DNA of 64,000 bases, from assembly GCA_913057175.1 (NCBI GenBank), contig CAJXNP010000022.1:1-64000 (forward strand), written 5' to 3'. Below the pieces are notes generated by a model. That model worked only from the letters and a program-made list of their open reading frames with translations, ran no database searches and had not been told where the DNA came from. Of the stretch, positions 20,731-31,264 are shown piece after piece. The position numbers and the translations under genes were made by a program. How positions within the stretch are numbered: position 1 is the stretch's first letter; every line of letters starts with the position of its first letter. Source of the stretch: an uncultured Cytophagales bacterium. Lineage in GTDB: Bacteria; Bacteroidota; Bacteroidia; Cytophagales; Cyclobacteriaceae.

Positions 20731-21513
20731 TCAAACATTCTCCCCTTCTTTCACCGCAACAATTCTGATCCGCTTGTAATCGGCGAACCATTTGCCATTA
20801 ATTAAACATTTGTCTTTCACCGATTCCTGCACTTCGGCTTTAATTTCTTCCTTATCCTCCACTGAAACGCCATGGAAGAAACTCTCCGCAAACATGGAAA
20901 TCCAGTCTTTAATCCCCGACTTTTCATCCGCAAGTTCCGTCAAGCGGTCAAAGTGTTGCGCCAACAATACCCTGAATCCATGATTTTCCAATTCAGTGGA
21001 ATATTCGCCAATTGATGGAAAGTACCATATCTCAAGTTTGGACTGGGTTGTATATCCTCTTTTTGCCAAAGAATTTCTTAACTGACCAACAATGGTTTGT
21101 ACATTCCCTTTTCCTCCAAATTCAAGGACGACCTTACCGTTGGGCTTAAGATTTTCATACATGCATTTTATCGCACCCTTATAGTTTTTGACCCAATGCA
21201 GGGCTGCATTTGAAAAAATGCAATCAAACTTTTTATAAAACGTGAAATTTGTTGCATCACCTACTTGAAAATCTATGTGTGAAAACTTGTTTCTGGCCTC
21301 CGAAATCATTTCAGGTGACTGATCCAAACCAATGACTTCCTTTGCCAATTCGCTGATTTTAAAAGTCAATTGCCCGGAACCACATCCAAGGTCCAAAATA
21401 CGATCATCAGGTTTTGCCTCAAGTAATTTGATTAAGTCCTCGCCGTAATCGTAAACAAATGAATGTTTGTCCTGGTACAATTGAGTATTCCATTTTGTTC
21501 CTATGCTTTGCAT
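20731..21513 (-). CDS. Class I SAM-dependent methyltransferase (trans-aconitate methyltransferase-like)
   Basis: RILDLGCGSGQLTFKI and FDCIFSNAALHWVKNY motifs. Confidence 0.85.
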   Translation of the reverse strand: MQSIGTKWNTQLYQDKHSFVYDYGEDLIKLLEAKPDDRILDLGCGSGQLTFKISELAKEVIGLDQSPEMISEARNKFSHIDFQVGDATNFTFYKKFDCIFSNAALHWVKNYKGAIKCMYENLKPNGKVVLEFGGKGNVQTIVGQLRNSLAKRGYTTQSKLEIWYFPSIGEYSTELENHGFRVLLAQHFDRLTELADEKSGIKDWISMFAESFFHGVSVEDKEEIKAEVQESVKDKCLINGKWFADYKRIRIVAVKEGENV

Positions 21514-21773
21514 GCTTGAAAAGAATAGAAAATTATATTTACTTTTTAAACATACGGCAAATCTTCATTTATTTCCTAAACCTTTCTCGACCATCATCAA
21601 ATTACCCATAAAATCTCAGTATGAATCGTTGAATTTATCATGCTCTTCTTTCAGGGATTTATTTGTTACTTTTTTTTCGTCCTGTCGATCAACCATTATT
21701 TTTGTCCAATTAAATCTGATAAACGATAAGTTATAATCTGATATTTGTATTTTCAGCCCATCATTTCTCTACC

Positions 21774-23357
21774 ATGGATATTGATTATAATAGCTATTCT
21801 GCCCTGTTTCTGATCATTGCTCTGGGTTTTATCCTCGGAAGGATCAAAATCAAAGGTATTTCCCTTGATGTTTCGGCGGTCATTTTTGTTGCCCTGGTAT
21901 TTGGCCATTATGGCATTTTTATCCCCCAGGACTTCCAAAACCTGGGCCTTGTACTTTTTATTTTTACCATCGGTATACAGGCCGGCCCCGGTTTTTTCGA
22001 TTCCTTCAAAAAACATGGCAGGGAATTGGCCATTTTAGCTACCATTTTGATATTGAGTTCAGGTATAATCACCTTTTGCATTTACTACTTTTTCGGCGCA
22101 GACAAAAACCTGTCAATAGGCCTGCTGACAGGCTCACTGACAAGCACGCCCGGTTTGGCGGCGGTCATTGATGTGACTGGTTCACCGATCGCTTCGATTG
22201 GCTACGGTATCGCCTATCCTTTTGGAGTGATAGGAGTCATTTTATTTGTCAGCTTCCTACCTAAAATTTTAGGAACCAAAATCACCGTGGCAGAAGAGGA
22301 ATACAAAAAAGAAATCTCTGGCGGGTTCCCTGAAATAGTCAGTAAAAATTTTATCGTTGAAAATGAAAACGTTTTTGGTAAATCCATCCAGGAACTTCGC
22401 ATTCGGTTTATGACAAAGGCAGTTGTCTCGCGGGTCATGCATGCTGATACCACCGTTACCGCCTCCGGTGATACCATATTGAATAAAAACGACATCATAA
22501 AAGCAGTAGGATCACAAGAAGCCTTGAAACGTGTCGGGCTATTGGTTGGCAAGGAAACGAATCAGGAAATTCCTCTGAGCATGAATTATGACGTTCGATC
22601 CATTTTGGTAACCAATAAAGAGGTGATCAACAAAACACTGGGACAGATCAACATTTTGCAAACGTATAACGCAACCATCACAAGGATAAGGCGAGCAGGG
22701 ATTGATTTTTCTCCCAACTCCACCCTGAAGCTCCGGATGGGAGACAAAGTAGTGGTGGCATGCAACAAAGAAAACATGAAACAAGTAAGCCACATTTTTG
22801 GGGATGACAATAAAAAATTATCTGATACGGACTTTCTCCCTATTGCGATTGGTATTATCATCGGAATAATTGTCGGAAAAATTAGCCTGAGCTTCAATTC
22901 TTTCACATTTAGCCTAGGATTAACAGGAGGCATTTTACTCACCGCACTGATTTTGGGAAGAATAGGAAAAACCGGCTCCATCATCTGGACCATGAGCGGT
23001 GCAGGAAATCAATTATTGAGGCAGTTGGGATTATTATTTTTTTTGGCATCCGTAGGTACAAGTGCCGGTGCAAATCTGATCGACACCTTCCAGGAATATG
23101 GCATGGAATTGTTTGTTTATAGCATCTTCATCACCCTTATACCCATGATCCTCACAACTGTAATTGGCAGGATTTTCATGAAAATGAACATTCTCACATT
23201 ATTAGGAACGCTAACCGGGAGCATGACCAGCACCCCGGGCCTGGCCGCTGTGGATAATTTATCCGATACCGATGCGGCTGCTGTCGCCTATGCTACTGTC
23301 TACCCCATTGCGATGGTGTTATTAATTGTGGCTGTCCAGGTATTGAGTTTGCTTTAA
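21774..23357 (+). CDS. Aspartate:alanine exchanger (AAEx/YidE)-type transporter with TrkA-C regions
   Basis: Duplicated LTGSLTSTPGLAAV / LTGSMTSTPGLAAV half motifs flanking soluble TrkA-C-like segments. Confidence 0.82.
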   Translation: MDIDYNSYSALFLIIALGFILGRIKIKGISLDVSAVIFVALVFGHYGIFIPQDFQNLGLVLFIFTIGIQAGPGFFDSFKKHGRELAILATILILSSGIITFCIYYFFGADKNLSIGLLTGSLTSTPGLAAVIDVTGSPIASIGYGIAYPFGVIGVILFVSFLPKILGTKITVAEEEYKKEISGGFPEIVSKNFIVENENVFGKSIQELRIRFMTKAVVSRVMHADTTVTASGDTILNKNDIIKAVGSQEALKRVGLLVGKETNQEIPLSMNYDVRSILVTNKEVINKTLGQINILQTYNATITRIRRAGIDFSPNSTLKLRMGDKVVVACNKENMKQVSHIFGDDNKKLSDTDFLPIAIGIIIGIIVGKISLSFNSFTFSLGLTGGILLTALILGRIGKTGSIIWTMSGAGNQLLRQLGLLFFLASVGTSAGANLIDTFQEYGMELFVYSIFITLIPMILTTVIGRIFMKMNILTLLGTLTGSMTSTPGLAAVDNLSDTDAAAVAYATVYPIAMVLLIVAVQVLSLL

Positions 23358-23392
23358 AATATGTGAATAAGTAGAAGTATCTCTTGACATTT

Positions 23393-24412
23393 CTACTTTT
23401 CAATTGTACTCCCCAACAGGTAATTTCTCCGGGTTTGATAATTTAACAGATAGCCTCTTTTAGTTGAATCATTCAGAAAGGAACGAGTGATTAATGTTTC
23501 AACAAAATGTTGTCTTTCCAGAAAAGGACCAAGCGTTTTTTCTATTCTGCTTTCAGTTACCCCAATTCGTTTTGCCAGTTGAATAAAATCATCTTTTCCC
23601 GGGTGACCGGTTTTTTTCCAGGATTCACTCCTAAAACCATCAGTAAACAAACCTTTATCCAAAGCGAAATCCGTGTCATCTACATGAATACTTGTATTTA
23701 TCAAATCATAAGCTGGGCTCAGCAGGTAATCACCGTCAGCGGATTCCAACAATGAAAAATTTTTCAGGTGTGCATCTCCGTTCGAAAAAAGATAATTAAA
23801 CAACACCAGTGAAAAAAACTTTTCAATCTCCACTCGCCACGCTGGAACATATTTTTGAATAAGCAACCCCATCTCCTCATAACTGTATTCGTATTTGAAA
23901 TTTGCTCCTGCATTGTTTTTTGTTTTACCTGCCAAAGTAGCAAAATCTTCTTTTCCCCATTTACCGCCTTCCCTTTTTACATCAAACCGCTTAGTGACAT
24001 ATACCGGCACCCCATTTCTAAAAAATATCATGGCATTCTCAGCAGTATGAATACCATACACTTGTCTCGCTATTTGCATAGTAAGATGTTCGTTTGCCGG
24101 TACCTGATCAACTTTCTTCAGGTCCCTTGGTATCGGCTTGAGTATATGAGTTCCCTGTTCACCTTCAACCGTGAGTCGCAAAACATTTTTATCCAATATA
24201 AAACTGAGTTTTTCCTGCACACCTGATATAGAAATGCGCTTTCTGTTCTCAATGAATTGCTCTGCCACCTCTTCACTTTGTTGTGGTGGATCAAAAGGCA
24301 ACACATGACTTACCTTTTTACCATTAAATAAGTTACGAAGGCAGCTTGGGCTATAGGTTGAAAACCCTTCCGCTAATGTCCCAGGACAATATTGTATTTC
24401 ACTCAGGTTCAT
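23393..24412 (-). CDS. hipT: HipT-like (HipA C-terminal) kinase toxin
   Basis: KRISISGVQEKLSFIL loop, YLFSNGDAHLKNFSLL catalytic loop, LSPAYDLINT metal-binding motif; lacks the HipA N-terminal domain. Confidence 0.85.
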   Translation of the reverse strand: MNLSEIQYCPGTLAEGFSTYSPSCLRNLFNGKKVSHVLPFDPPQQSEEVAEQFIENRKRISISGVQEKLSFILDKNVLRLTVEGEQGTHILKPIPRDLKKVDQVPANEHLTMQIARQVYGIHTAENAMIFFRNGVPVYVTKRFDVKREGGKWGKEDFATLAGKTKNNAGANFKYEYSYEEMGLLIQKYVPAWRVEIEKFFSLVLFNYLFSNGDAHLKNFSLLESADGDYLLSPAYDLINTSIHVDDTDFALDKGLFTDGFRSESWKKTGHPGKDDFIQLAKRIGVTESRIEKTLGPFLERQHFVETLITRSFLNDSTKRGYLLNYQTRRNYLLGSTIEK

Positions 24413-24735
24413 TCGTTAACCGTTTTTACTGTTACAGCTCCAACGGTATCAAACTGTGCAGTTGCTACCAATAAGCCGAAATCATCCTCCTCATCTATTC
24501 GCAATTGTATACTTTGAAGTTTCCGGTTTACTCCCTCACTCAGCATATTAAAGAAAAAGGGAAATAAATTCTCACTCCTATATTCCTGCTGAGTTTTAGG
24601 TAAGGTTAGACTAATGGCGGGTTTACTTGTATCGTTATAATAATCGCTATTGTAACGGAATATATACCGATGCCGGTTTTCTTCTGTCAAAATACCTGCT
24701 AATAAACCGTTCCGGTATACTTGAGCCTTCCTCAT
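24409..24735 (-). CDS. hipS: HipS-like protein (stand-alone HipA N-terminal domain)
   Basis: KAQVYRNGLLAGILTEENRHRYIFRYNSDY...ISLTLPKTQQEYRSENLFPFFFNMLSEG; overlaps hipT by 4 bp. Confidence 0.83.
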   Translation of the reverse strand: MRKAQVYRNGLLAGILTEENRHRYIFRYNSDYYNDTSKPAISLTLPKTQQEYRSENLFPFFFNMLSEGVNRKLQSIQLRIDEEDDFGLLVATAQFDTVGAVTVKTVNE

Positions 24736-24739
24736 TTAA

Positions 24740-24949
24740 TTAATTTACATTCTTTACTTCTAACTTTAATTGCATTCCCAGCACCTCAGCCAATTTATTC
24801 AGCACATCCAACGATGGATTACTCTGTCCGCGTTCAAGTTTATATAAGGTATTGGTGCTTATTTGTGCCAATTCCGCAAGGTGGGGTTGAGTCAATTTCA
24901 ACTCCTTTCTTCGGTTTCGAATCGTTTCACCTAATTGTTTGGATAACAT
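24740..24949 (-). CDS. hipB: HipB-like XRE-family antitoxin
   Basis: HTH LGETIRNRRKELKLTQPHLAELAQISTNTLYKLERGQSNPSLDVLNKLAEVLGM. Confidence 0.85.
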   Translation of the reverse strand: MLSKQLGETIRNRRKELKLTQPHLAELAQISTNTLYKLERGQSNPSLDVLNKLAEVLGMQLKLEVKNVN

Positions 24950-25083
24950 TATAATGTGATTTTCGTGTCAAAAGTAAATCTCCTTAAGATAATAAACAAG
25001 CAAATAACACTATAATGTGATTTACATAAAAAGCAAGAATGTTAATCTTAAGGAAACCAATAAATCACATCATAATGTGGTTT
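24941..25083. promoter_or_regulatory. Three HipB-type operators (9-4-9 inverted repeats)
   Basis: GGATAACAT-tata-ATGTGATTT (24941), AAATAACAC-tata-ATGTGATTT (25002), AAATCACAT-cata-ATGTGGTTT (25062). Confidence 0.78.
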
Positions 25084-25191
25084 ATGTGCTTTTTATGCTA
25101 GCCTATAATTGTTCAGGAAATGAATACGGGATCGCTGATCAGAACATTACTTTTGTTTCATGTCAATACTACAAGTAAAAGGATCAAAGGA

Positions 25192-25953
25192 TTACCTCTC
25201 TTCAATTGTTAGCACAGGAATCACAACATCCTTCTCATAGATATCCCGGAATAATTCACCTGAAGATTCGGAATAGGTCTCGATGATTCCAAGGCCATTG
25301 AATTCGGAAAAGCCCCTGTTGTCGATCAGTAAATGACGTATTTGATCCAGCTCAGCAGCATTTGACAAATCCTGATCGCTGAGCGAACCTGAATAAACAT
25401 GCGTGTGAAACATGGCCACAATGGGAATAAAAACATAATCCCTGGCCCCATCCTCAATAACTTGATAATATTCTCTTTCCAGTGGAATGGAATTGTGCCA
25501 GGCAATATAATACCTATTCATAAACCTGATAGGCCTTGGTCCCTCCACCCTGAAAGCGCTTCCGATAGCTGTTATGATGATCTGTCCGCACAATGTAATC
25601 ACCCCCTGTACTTCACGGTCAGGGTATAATTCGAGGATGCCTTCAAGGGCAATTTCCATATCTCCCAACTCAATTGAGTCGGGAAGAATGTTGTTTGTTA
25701 AAGTTAATTCAAGTTTTCTTTCATATCCGGTAGCGATGTGGAATTGAACGGCTTCAAAAATGGATCCCTTGAATTCCTGCAGTTTAGTTTTCAAACAAAA
25801 ACGATCAGAATAATTTAACCAGTCATTTTGTTCAATAAAAATGGGGTAAAAGGATATTGCAAACCCAAGGACAAGGATCAGTACTTTCCTGAAGTTTAAA
25901 ATTAGATTGGTCGGAATTTTTTGTATCATCATTGTAACCATTATGGATGTCAA
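25192..25953 (-). CDS. Hypothetical membrane-anchored protein with HTHx6SxxD JAMM/DUF4329-like motif
   Basis: N-terminal TM; AMFHTHVYSGSLSDQDL. Confidence 0.5.
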   Translation of the reverse strand: MTSIMVTMMIQKIPTNLILNFRKVLILVLGFAISFYPIFIEQNDWLNYSDRFCLKTKLQEFKGSIFEAVQFHIATGYERKLELTLTNNILPDSIELGDMEIALEGILELYPDREVQGVITLCGQIIITAIGSAFRVEGPRPIRFMNRYYIAWHNSIPLEREYYQVIEDGARDYVFIPIVAMFHTHVYSGSLSDQDLSNAAELDQIRHLLIDNRGFSEFNGLGIIETYSESSGELFRDIYEKDVVIPVLTIEER

Positions 25954-26027
25954 AACGATTATAAATCCATAGCCAGATGATTAATAGAATGAAATGATTT
26001 CACTTCATCGATGAAAAATATTCATGT

Positions 26028-26921
26028 ATGGAATTGCGTCACTTAAGATTAGTAGAAACCGTAGCCAATGAGGGTTCCCTTGCAAAGGCTGTAGATAAAC
26101 TTAGCGTCTCTCCGTCTGCACTCAGCCACCAGCTTAAGGAAATCGAGACAGAAATTGGGGTAAGGCTTTTCGATCGAATAAGCAAAAAGCTGGTGATCAC
26201 CGATGCCGGCCGAATTGTCTTGCGCTCAGCCAAACGCGTACTGCGGGAGCTTGAGCTTGCCGAACACGATCTAATGGTGATGCGTGATGGTCAGGTCGGG
26301 GAATTGAATATCACATCGGAGTGCTATACCTGTTATCACTGGTTACCAGGTGTGATGAAATCATTTTCAAGGGACTTTCCGGGAGTTGATATCAAGATCC
26401 ACCCGGACCTTGTAGATCGCTCGATTTCCGCCCTTTTGGGAGGTCAGGTAGATGGAGTGATCACGAGTGAATGGACAGACAACCCAATGATTGCCTACCA
26501 TCAGCTGTTTCGTGATGAAATGGTTGCGGTAGTAGCAAATGGCCATCCCTGGGAGGAAAAACCTTATGTGGAGGCCGAGGATTTTGCCAATGAAAACCTG
26601 ATCATTTACGGTAAACCTCTGGATTCAGTCTATGTATTCCGACAGGTGTTGATCCCAAATAACATATCTCCAAAAAAAGTGATGGAGGTTCGCCTGACAG
26701 AAGCGCAGCTGGAAATGGTCAAGGCAGGTTACGGCGTGAAGACTATTGCCCGATGGGCAATAGAACCCTATTTGAAAACCCATCCCATTACAGCAATTCC
26801 CATTACCGAAAAGGGTCTGAGTCGCACCTGGTACTTTGCAACATTAAAAAAAGAACCACAACCACTTTATTACAAGTGTTTCATCAAAAGCCTGATCCGC
26901 CAAATGCGTGAGGGTGATTAG
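26028..26921 (+). CDS. LysR family transcriptional regulator
   Basis: MELRHLRLVETVANEGSLAKAVDKLSVSPSALSHQLKEIETEIGVRLFDR. Confidence 0.93.
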   Translation: MELRHLRLVETVANEGSLAKAVDKLSVSPSALSHQLKEIETEIGVRLFDRISKKLVITDAGRIVLRSAKRVLRELELAEHDLMVMRDGQVGELNITSECYTCYHWLPGVMKSFSRDFPGVDIKIHPDLVDRSISALLGGQVDGVITSEWTDNPMIAYHQLFRDEMVAVVANGHPWEEKPYVEAEDFANENLIIYGKPLDSVYVFRQVLIPNNISPKKVMEVRLTEAQLEMVKAGYGVKTIARWAIEPYLKTHPITAIPITEKGLSRTWYFATLKKEPQPLYYKCFIKSLIRQMREGD

Positions 26922-27033
26922 GGTGATGATGATTAATCAAACAACCTACCCTGTGTTTGACTGGACTCTCTCTCATGATACTCATAATTCCCCATTAACT
27001 GCCGGAAATTATTCGCACAAAGATTGCCGTAAC

Positions 27034-28068
27034 TTATGGTGCGGTTGTTGATCCGTTGCCATCTGGTGTCTCCCAGGCCAGGCTGGCACTGCATCCGCTA
27101 ACCGGACTGTCGAATGCGTTGAGATAATTGCCCCCTGCGTAAAACTGCTGTTCGATTGTCAGGGTAATGTCAGGAGGGATGAGACTCAATGGGACCCTGG
27201 TATTAACAGAATTTGTTCTGCTTAAATACCTTGTGAAGAACATCGTAGTCAGCTCAGTGGTGAGCTGAGTCGCTTTAGAGCAGCTTCCGCGACCAAAGCT
27301 ATTCGAGCATTGAACCTGGGGCGCCAGCATGTATTCCCAGTGATGTCCATCATTGAATTCCGCACGATGCTTGGGTTGCGGTGTTCCCGCCCAATTGAAT
27401 CCGACAAGGGCTTCTGCGATATCAGATGTTGGATGACCTCTCATGAAAAGAACAGGTTTATTCATTGTCAGATAATCATTCACACCTTCATATTGGCCGG
27501 AAAGGGAAGCGAATGCTTTGACATTGCTATTTGCTTTACTAAAGCTGGCTCCAATGGGCGCACCGAAAGAATGTCCGATCACACCGGTATTCGGAGTGAC
27601 AAGATCATGAAACTCCCAGTCATTGAGAACCCAGGTCCTAAAAGTCTCCATCGCAGCAATGGCCGGGTGTGTCGGACTGGGAATGCTGCTAATCGATGGA
27701 ACCGATGGGATAAGCACGACATATCCGCTTCTTGCCAGCTGAGCAGGAAGCAGGAACCATTTTTTATAATGATTTGCATCGCCCTGACAATCTCCATGGA
27801 TGAGGATGATCAACGGATACTTGCAGCAACCTTCCAACGGAGGTGCACCCGAAGGAGATCCGTCCAATGAAGGATAAAAGACACGACATTTGCCTGGTGG
27901 GCTTGCCGGATCACCTGAGGCAGATTCATAATCCTGGTGTCCATAAAATACTGGTGAGAAAGCATGTGGTTGCCACCCTACCGGGCAATCGTTGGCACAG
28001 GTGCATGATTTGAGAATCATTAGAAAGAAGCTACATGCACACAATAGGAGAAAGGATAGAATTTTCAT
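27034..28068 (-). CDS. Alpha/beta hydrolase lipoprotein (chlorophyllase/dienelactone hydrolase-like)
   Basis: Lipobox-like N-terminus, ILIHGDCQGD, VIGHSFGAPIG nucleophile elbow. Confidence 0.75.
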   Translation of the reverse strand: MKILSFLLLCACSFFLMILKSCTCANDCPVGWQPHAFSPVFYGHQDYESASGDPASPPGKCRVFYPSLDGSPSGAPPLEGCCKYPLIILIHGDCQGDANHYKKWFLLPAQLARSGYVVLIPSVPSISSIPSPTHPAIAAMETFRTWVLNDWEFHDLVTPNTGVIGHSFGAPIGASFSKANSNVKAFASLSGQYEGVNDYLTMNKPVLFMRGHPTSDIAEALVGFNWAGTPQPKHRAEFNDGHHWEYMLAPQVQCSNSFGRGSCSKATQLTTELTTMFFTRYLSRTNSVNTRVPLSLIPPDITLTIEQQFYAGGNYLNAFDSPVSGCSASLAWETPDGNGSTTAP

Positions 28069-28230
28069 ATGTGTTTGATTTATTTGGAAATTCTCAACAC
28101 AATACCTACCCAGGTGCTTCAGTCAATTCCTAATATTCTTCTAATTTAATAAAATGAGCTCACAGTATTCGGAAATGCCGGAAATTTCGGACAGATGATC
28201 GAAGAAGGTTAGAAGAAACAAAATAAAAAG

Positions 28231-30489
28231 CTATTGATCTTCCCAATTAATATTCCAAATTGGATCAACTCCTCTTAAATGCCTGACAAAATAATTCCAT
28301 CTTATCTTTGTAAAGTATTTCAAGTGATCATCCTGATAACCGTGTCGCTGGCTTGGCAAAATCAACATATCAAATTCCTTATCTGCCTTGATAAATGCTT
28401 CAGCGAGCTTAAAAGTTGCCGATGGATTAACATTTTCATCAATTCCACCATGAGTAATCAGCAGCTTTCCCTTAAGGTTTCCGGCCATGGTAATGTTGGA
28501 TTGCATGTAATAGGCCGAGTCAACCGGCCATCCCATGTACATTTCAGGCCACCAGGCCTTTTCCATTCTGTGATCATGATCTGCTGAGCTTGCTACGGCA
28601 ACTTTGTAAAAATCAGGATAAGCCAGCAGGGCATGTGCCGCATCATAACCTCCTGCAGAATGACCAAAAATACCTACCCGTGTAGTGTCAACCCAAGTGT
28701 ACTTTCTCCCTAATTGTTTGATGGCTCTGACATGGTCTTCCAGATTACCACCGAGATTTTTATAAGAATAATTGTGAAACTGTTTTGAGCGGCCCGAAGA
28801 CCCCAGTCCATCTATCACGACTACAACAAATCCCAGCTCGGCAAAGGACTGTAAATAGAAAGCTCGTGAAAAAGTCTTTGGGAATAGTTGTGTATGGGGA
28901 CCTGTATAGCTTAATTCTATTACGGGATAATGATTAGTTGAATCAAAGTTTGTCGGTTTCCAAAGTGCCCCGTAAATGGTAGTCGTATTATCCCGGGCAG
29001 TGGCTGTAAATATTTCCGGAGGAGTCCATCCACTTAAAAGAGAAGCATCTGCATGACCAATTTCAACAAATATTTCCCCGTTTTTCGTACTTCTTAATAT
29101 GGTGGATGTTGGGATGTTCACTGTAGAAAGATTGTCAACAAAGTATTGGCCATCCGGGGAGATAGTCACCTGATGATGCATGTCCTCAGGCGTTAGCAAC
29201 TTCATATCTTTTCCATTAAATGAAATACTGTAAAGATGTTGATAATAGGGATTGCGTCCCTCCTCTCTACCGGAAGCAAGAAAATATATTTTTCTATTTT
29301 CTTCATCAATCATCTCAATGCTGTTTACATAAAATGATCCATTGGTAATTGATTTTTCCTTTTTGGTGTTTAAATCCAGTCGATATAACTGACGCCAACC
29401 GCTTTTCTCAGAAAGAAAAAACATATAGCCACTCTTCTCAGCAAATTCATGGGTGAAATTATCAATATTGGTAACGCTGGATTCTGAATATAAAGTTTGA
29501 AGCTCCTCGGTTCTTAAATCAAATGAATAAATGCTGATGTTCTGATATCCCCGGGTAGATCTATCAAGAAATACTTTTCCAGGGGTTTCTGACCACCTGA
29601 CACCAATACTGTTTATATAGGTGCTTTTCGGTAAATCTACTTTAATTTCCTTTCCTGTTTGAACATTGAAGAACACAGGTTCAAGATAAACCATTGCGGT
29701 ATCTCCCGGAGATCCGCGATAGTATGAAAGTAACCTGGGCCTGAACAATGAATCAACGCTCCAATCCAATAAATACATTTTCTGTGCAGACTGCAAATCG
29801 CAAATATTGGCGGATATCCAATTACTATCCTTGGACCAATCAACACCAAAATGCCTGGGACGCTCACCATTTTCTCCTTCTATGATATCTGCCCATCCAT
29901 ACCACGAGGCATATTCATATCCCTTTTTACCATCCTTGCTGAGCTGTTTTACCACTCCAGAATCAGCGGTTTTAATAAACAGGTTATAATCCTTTGTGTA
30001 GGCAATCCATTTCCCATCGGGAGAGGTTTTTTCATTTTCATTTGGTTTATCCTCTGGTGATGACTTTTCCAAGGTATTCTTATCGGTATTGAAAACGTAT
30101 TTTTTATCCCTGACCGTCAGCAACAGCTCCGTTGGATTTCTATACTCAATGGCTGAAAGAGGCAGGTCATTAGCCTTAATTTCTTCATCAAGGGAATCGG
30201 TAAGGATGGTAGCTAATTTATCATGGTTAAAAAAATCTGACACATTCATATCCGGAAAGGTAATTTTCCGATATGTTTTATTATCAAGGGAATGTGTAAC
30301 ATACCAGACTCCTGAACTGTCCGGAAACCAATTAGGTTCAATACTCACATTAAAGACTTTTTTATTGATCAGGTTTTCGCTTAGGAAACCGACAGCACGA
30401 TCGTATTCATCCGCGGTTATTGCATCCTGACCAAATACATTCACTGCAATTAGCAGGTTGGAGAAAATAATTGAGGTTGACAACTTCAT
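28231..30489 (-). CDS. S9 family prolyl oligopeptidase (DPP-IV-like)
   Basis: VGIFGHSAGGYDAAHALL nucleophile elbow, GGIDENVNP, C-terminal RHGYQ histidine. Confidence 0.9.
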   Translation of the reverse strand: MKLSTSIIFSNLLIAVNVFGQDAITADEYDRAVGFLSENLINKKVFNVSIEPNWFPDSSGVWYVTHSLDNKTYRKITFPDMNVSDFFNHDKLATILTDSLDEEIKANDLPLSAIEYRNPTELLLTVRDKKYVFNTDKNTLEKSSPEDKPNENEKTSPDGKWIAYTKDYNLFIKTADSGVVKQLSKDGKKGYEYASWYGWADIIEGENGERPRHFGVDWSKDSNWISANICDLQSAQKMYLLDWSVDSLFRPRLLSYYRGSPGDTAMVYLEPVFFNVQTGKEIKVDLPKSTYINSIGVRWSETPGKVFLDRSTRGYQNISIYSFDLRTEELQTLYSESSVTNIDNFTHEFAEKSGYMFFLSEKSGWRQLYRLDLNTKKEKSITNGSFYVNSIEMIDEENRKIYFLASGREEGRNPYYQHLYSISFNGKDMKLLTPEDMHHQVTISPDGQYFVDNLSTVNIPTSTILRSTKNGEIFVEIGHADASLLSGWTPPEIFTATARDNTTTIYGALWKPTNFDSTNHYPVIELSYTGPHTQLFPKTFSRAFYLQSFAELGFVVVVIDGLGSSGRSKQFHNYSYKNLGGNLEDHVRAIKQLGRKYTWVDTTRVGIFGHSAGGYDAAHALLAYPDFYKVAVASSADHDHRMEKAWWPEMYMGWPVDSAYYMQSNITMAGNLKGKLLITHGGIDENVNPSATFKLAEAFIKADKEFDMLILPSQRHGYQDDHLKYFTKIRWNYFVRHLRGVDPIWNINWEDQ

Positions 30490-30619
30490 ATTTATATTAC
30501 CAGGTGAACTTTATGTACTTGAAAAAGAATTATCTCTTTTATATCCTTTTTTTCATTCTACTAAAATAGTAAATCCTCTTCACCTAATTTAAGGATGTAT
30601 CCGAACGCCTCTGGCAGCT

Positions 30620-31144
30620 TTATCTATTTAAAATCCCCAAATATTCTATCCAGGGACCAACTTCAGACTTGTATTGTTTTGCCATCACCCTCGATATTTG
30701 TGAAAGATGTCCCAGGTCGTGAACCACCCAGGTCGACAATAGCTGTTTTAAATTGACTTCACCTAATTCAGGATGCATTCCCCTCTCTTCTAATTTAGTA
30801 TCTATGATCTGAAGGTCTTTCAGTTCATTCAGGTTTTTCGTTCGAAGTTCCTGGAACTCACTCAATAGTTCTTCTATAGACCGTTCCTGGTCCTCCTGCA
30901 TCTGCGCAAATCTGTCATATGGTTCAAAAGTTTTATTTTTTGAATTGGATAAAATAATCCTGGCTCGTACAATCCAATCCGTTTTTTCTCCATGGATGAG
31001 ATGTCCTACAATATCATACGGACTCCAGGTGTTTTCTCCTTCATTGGATTTCAACCATTCTGCTGACAAACCACCTAGCAGGTGTTCCAATACCGCAGGT
31101 GTTCGCTCTAAAATTTCTATGGATTTATTGATTTCAAATGTCAT
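30620..31144 (-). CDS. DinB family protein
   Basis: WSPYDIVGHLIHGEKTDWIVRAR and WVVHDLGHLSQISRVMAKQY. Confidence 0.85.
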   Translation of the reverse strand: MTFEINKSIEILERTPAVLEHLLGGLSAEWLKSNEGENTWSPYDIVGHLIHGEKTDWIVRARIILSNSKNKTFEPYDRFAQMQEDQERSIEELLSEFQELRTKNLNELKDLQIIDTKLEERGMHPELGEVNLKQLLSTWVVHDLGHLSQISRVMAKQYKSEVGPWIEYLGILNR

Positions 31145-31264
31145 TTGTTTTTATTCAATGTGACACGGTATAAACTTTCAATAATGACAGCTACGATTGT
31201 CCTGCAATCTTCTTTCTAAAATACCAAACTCTATTCATCAATCAAGTATTCGTATTTATTACTG

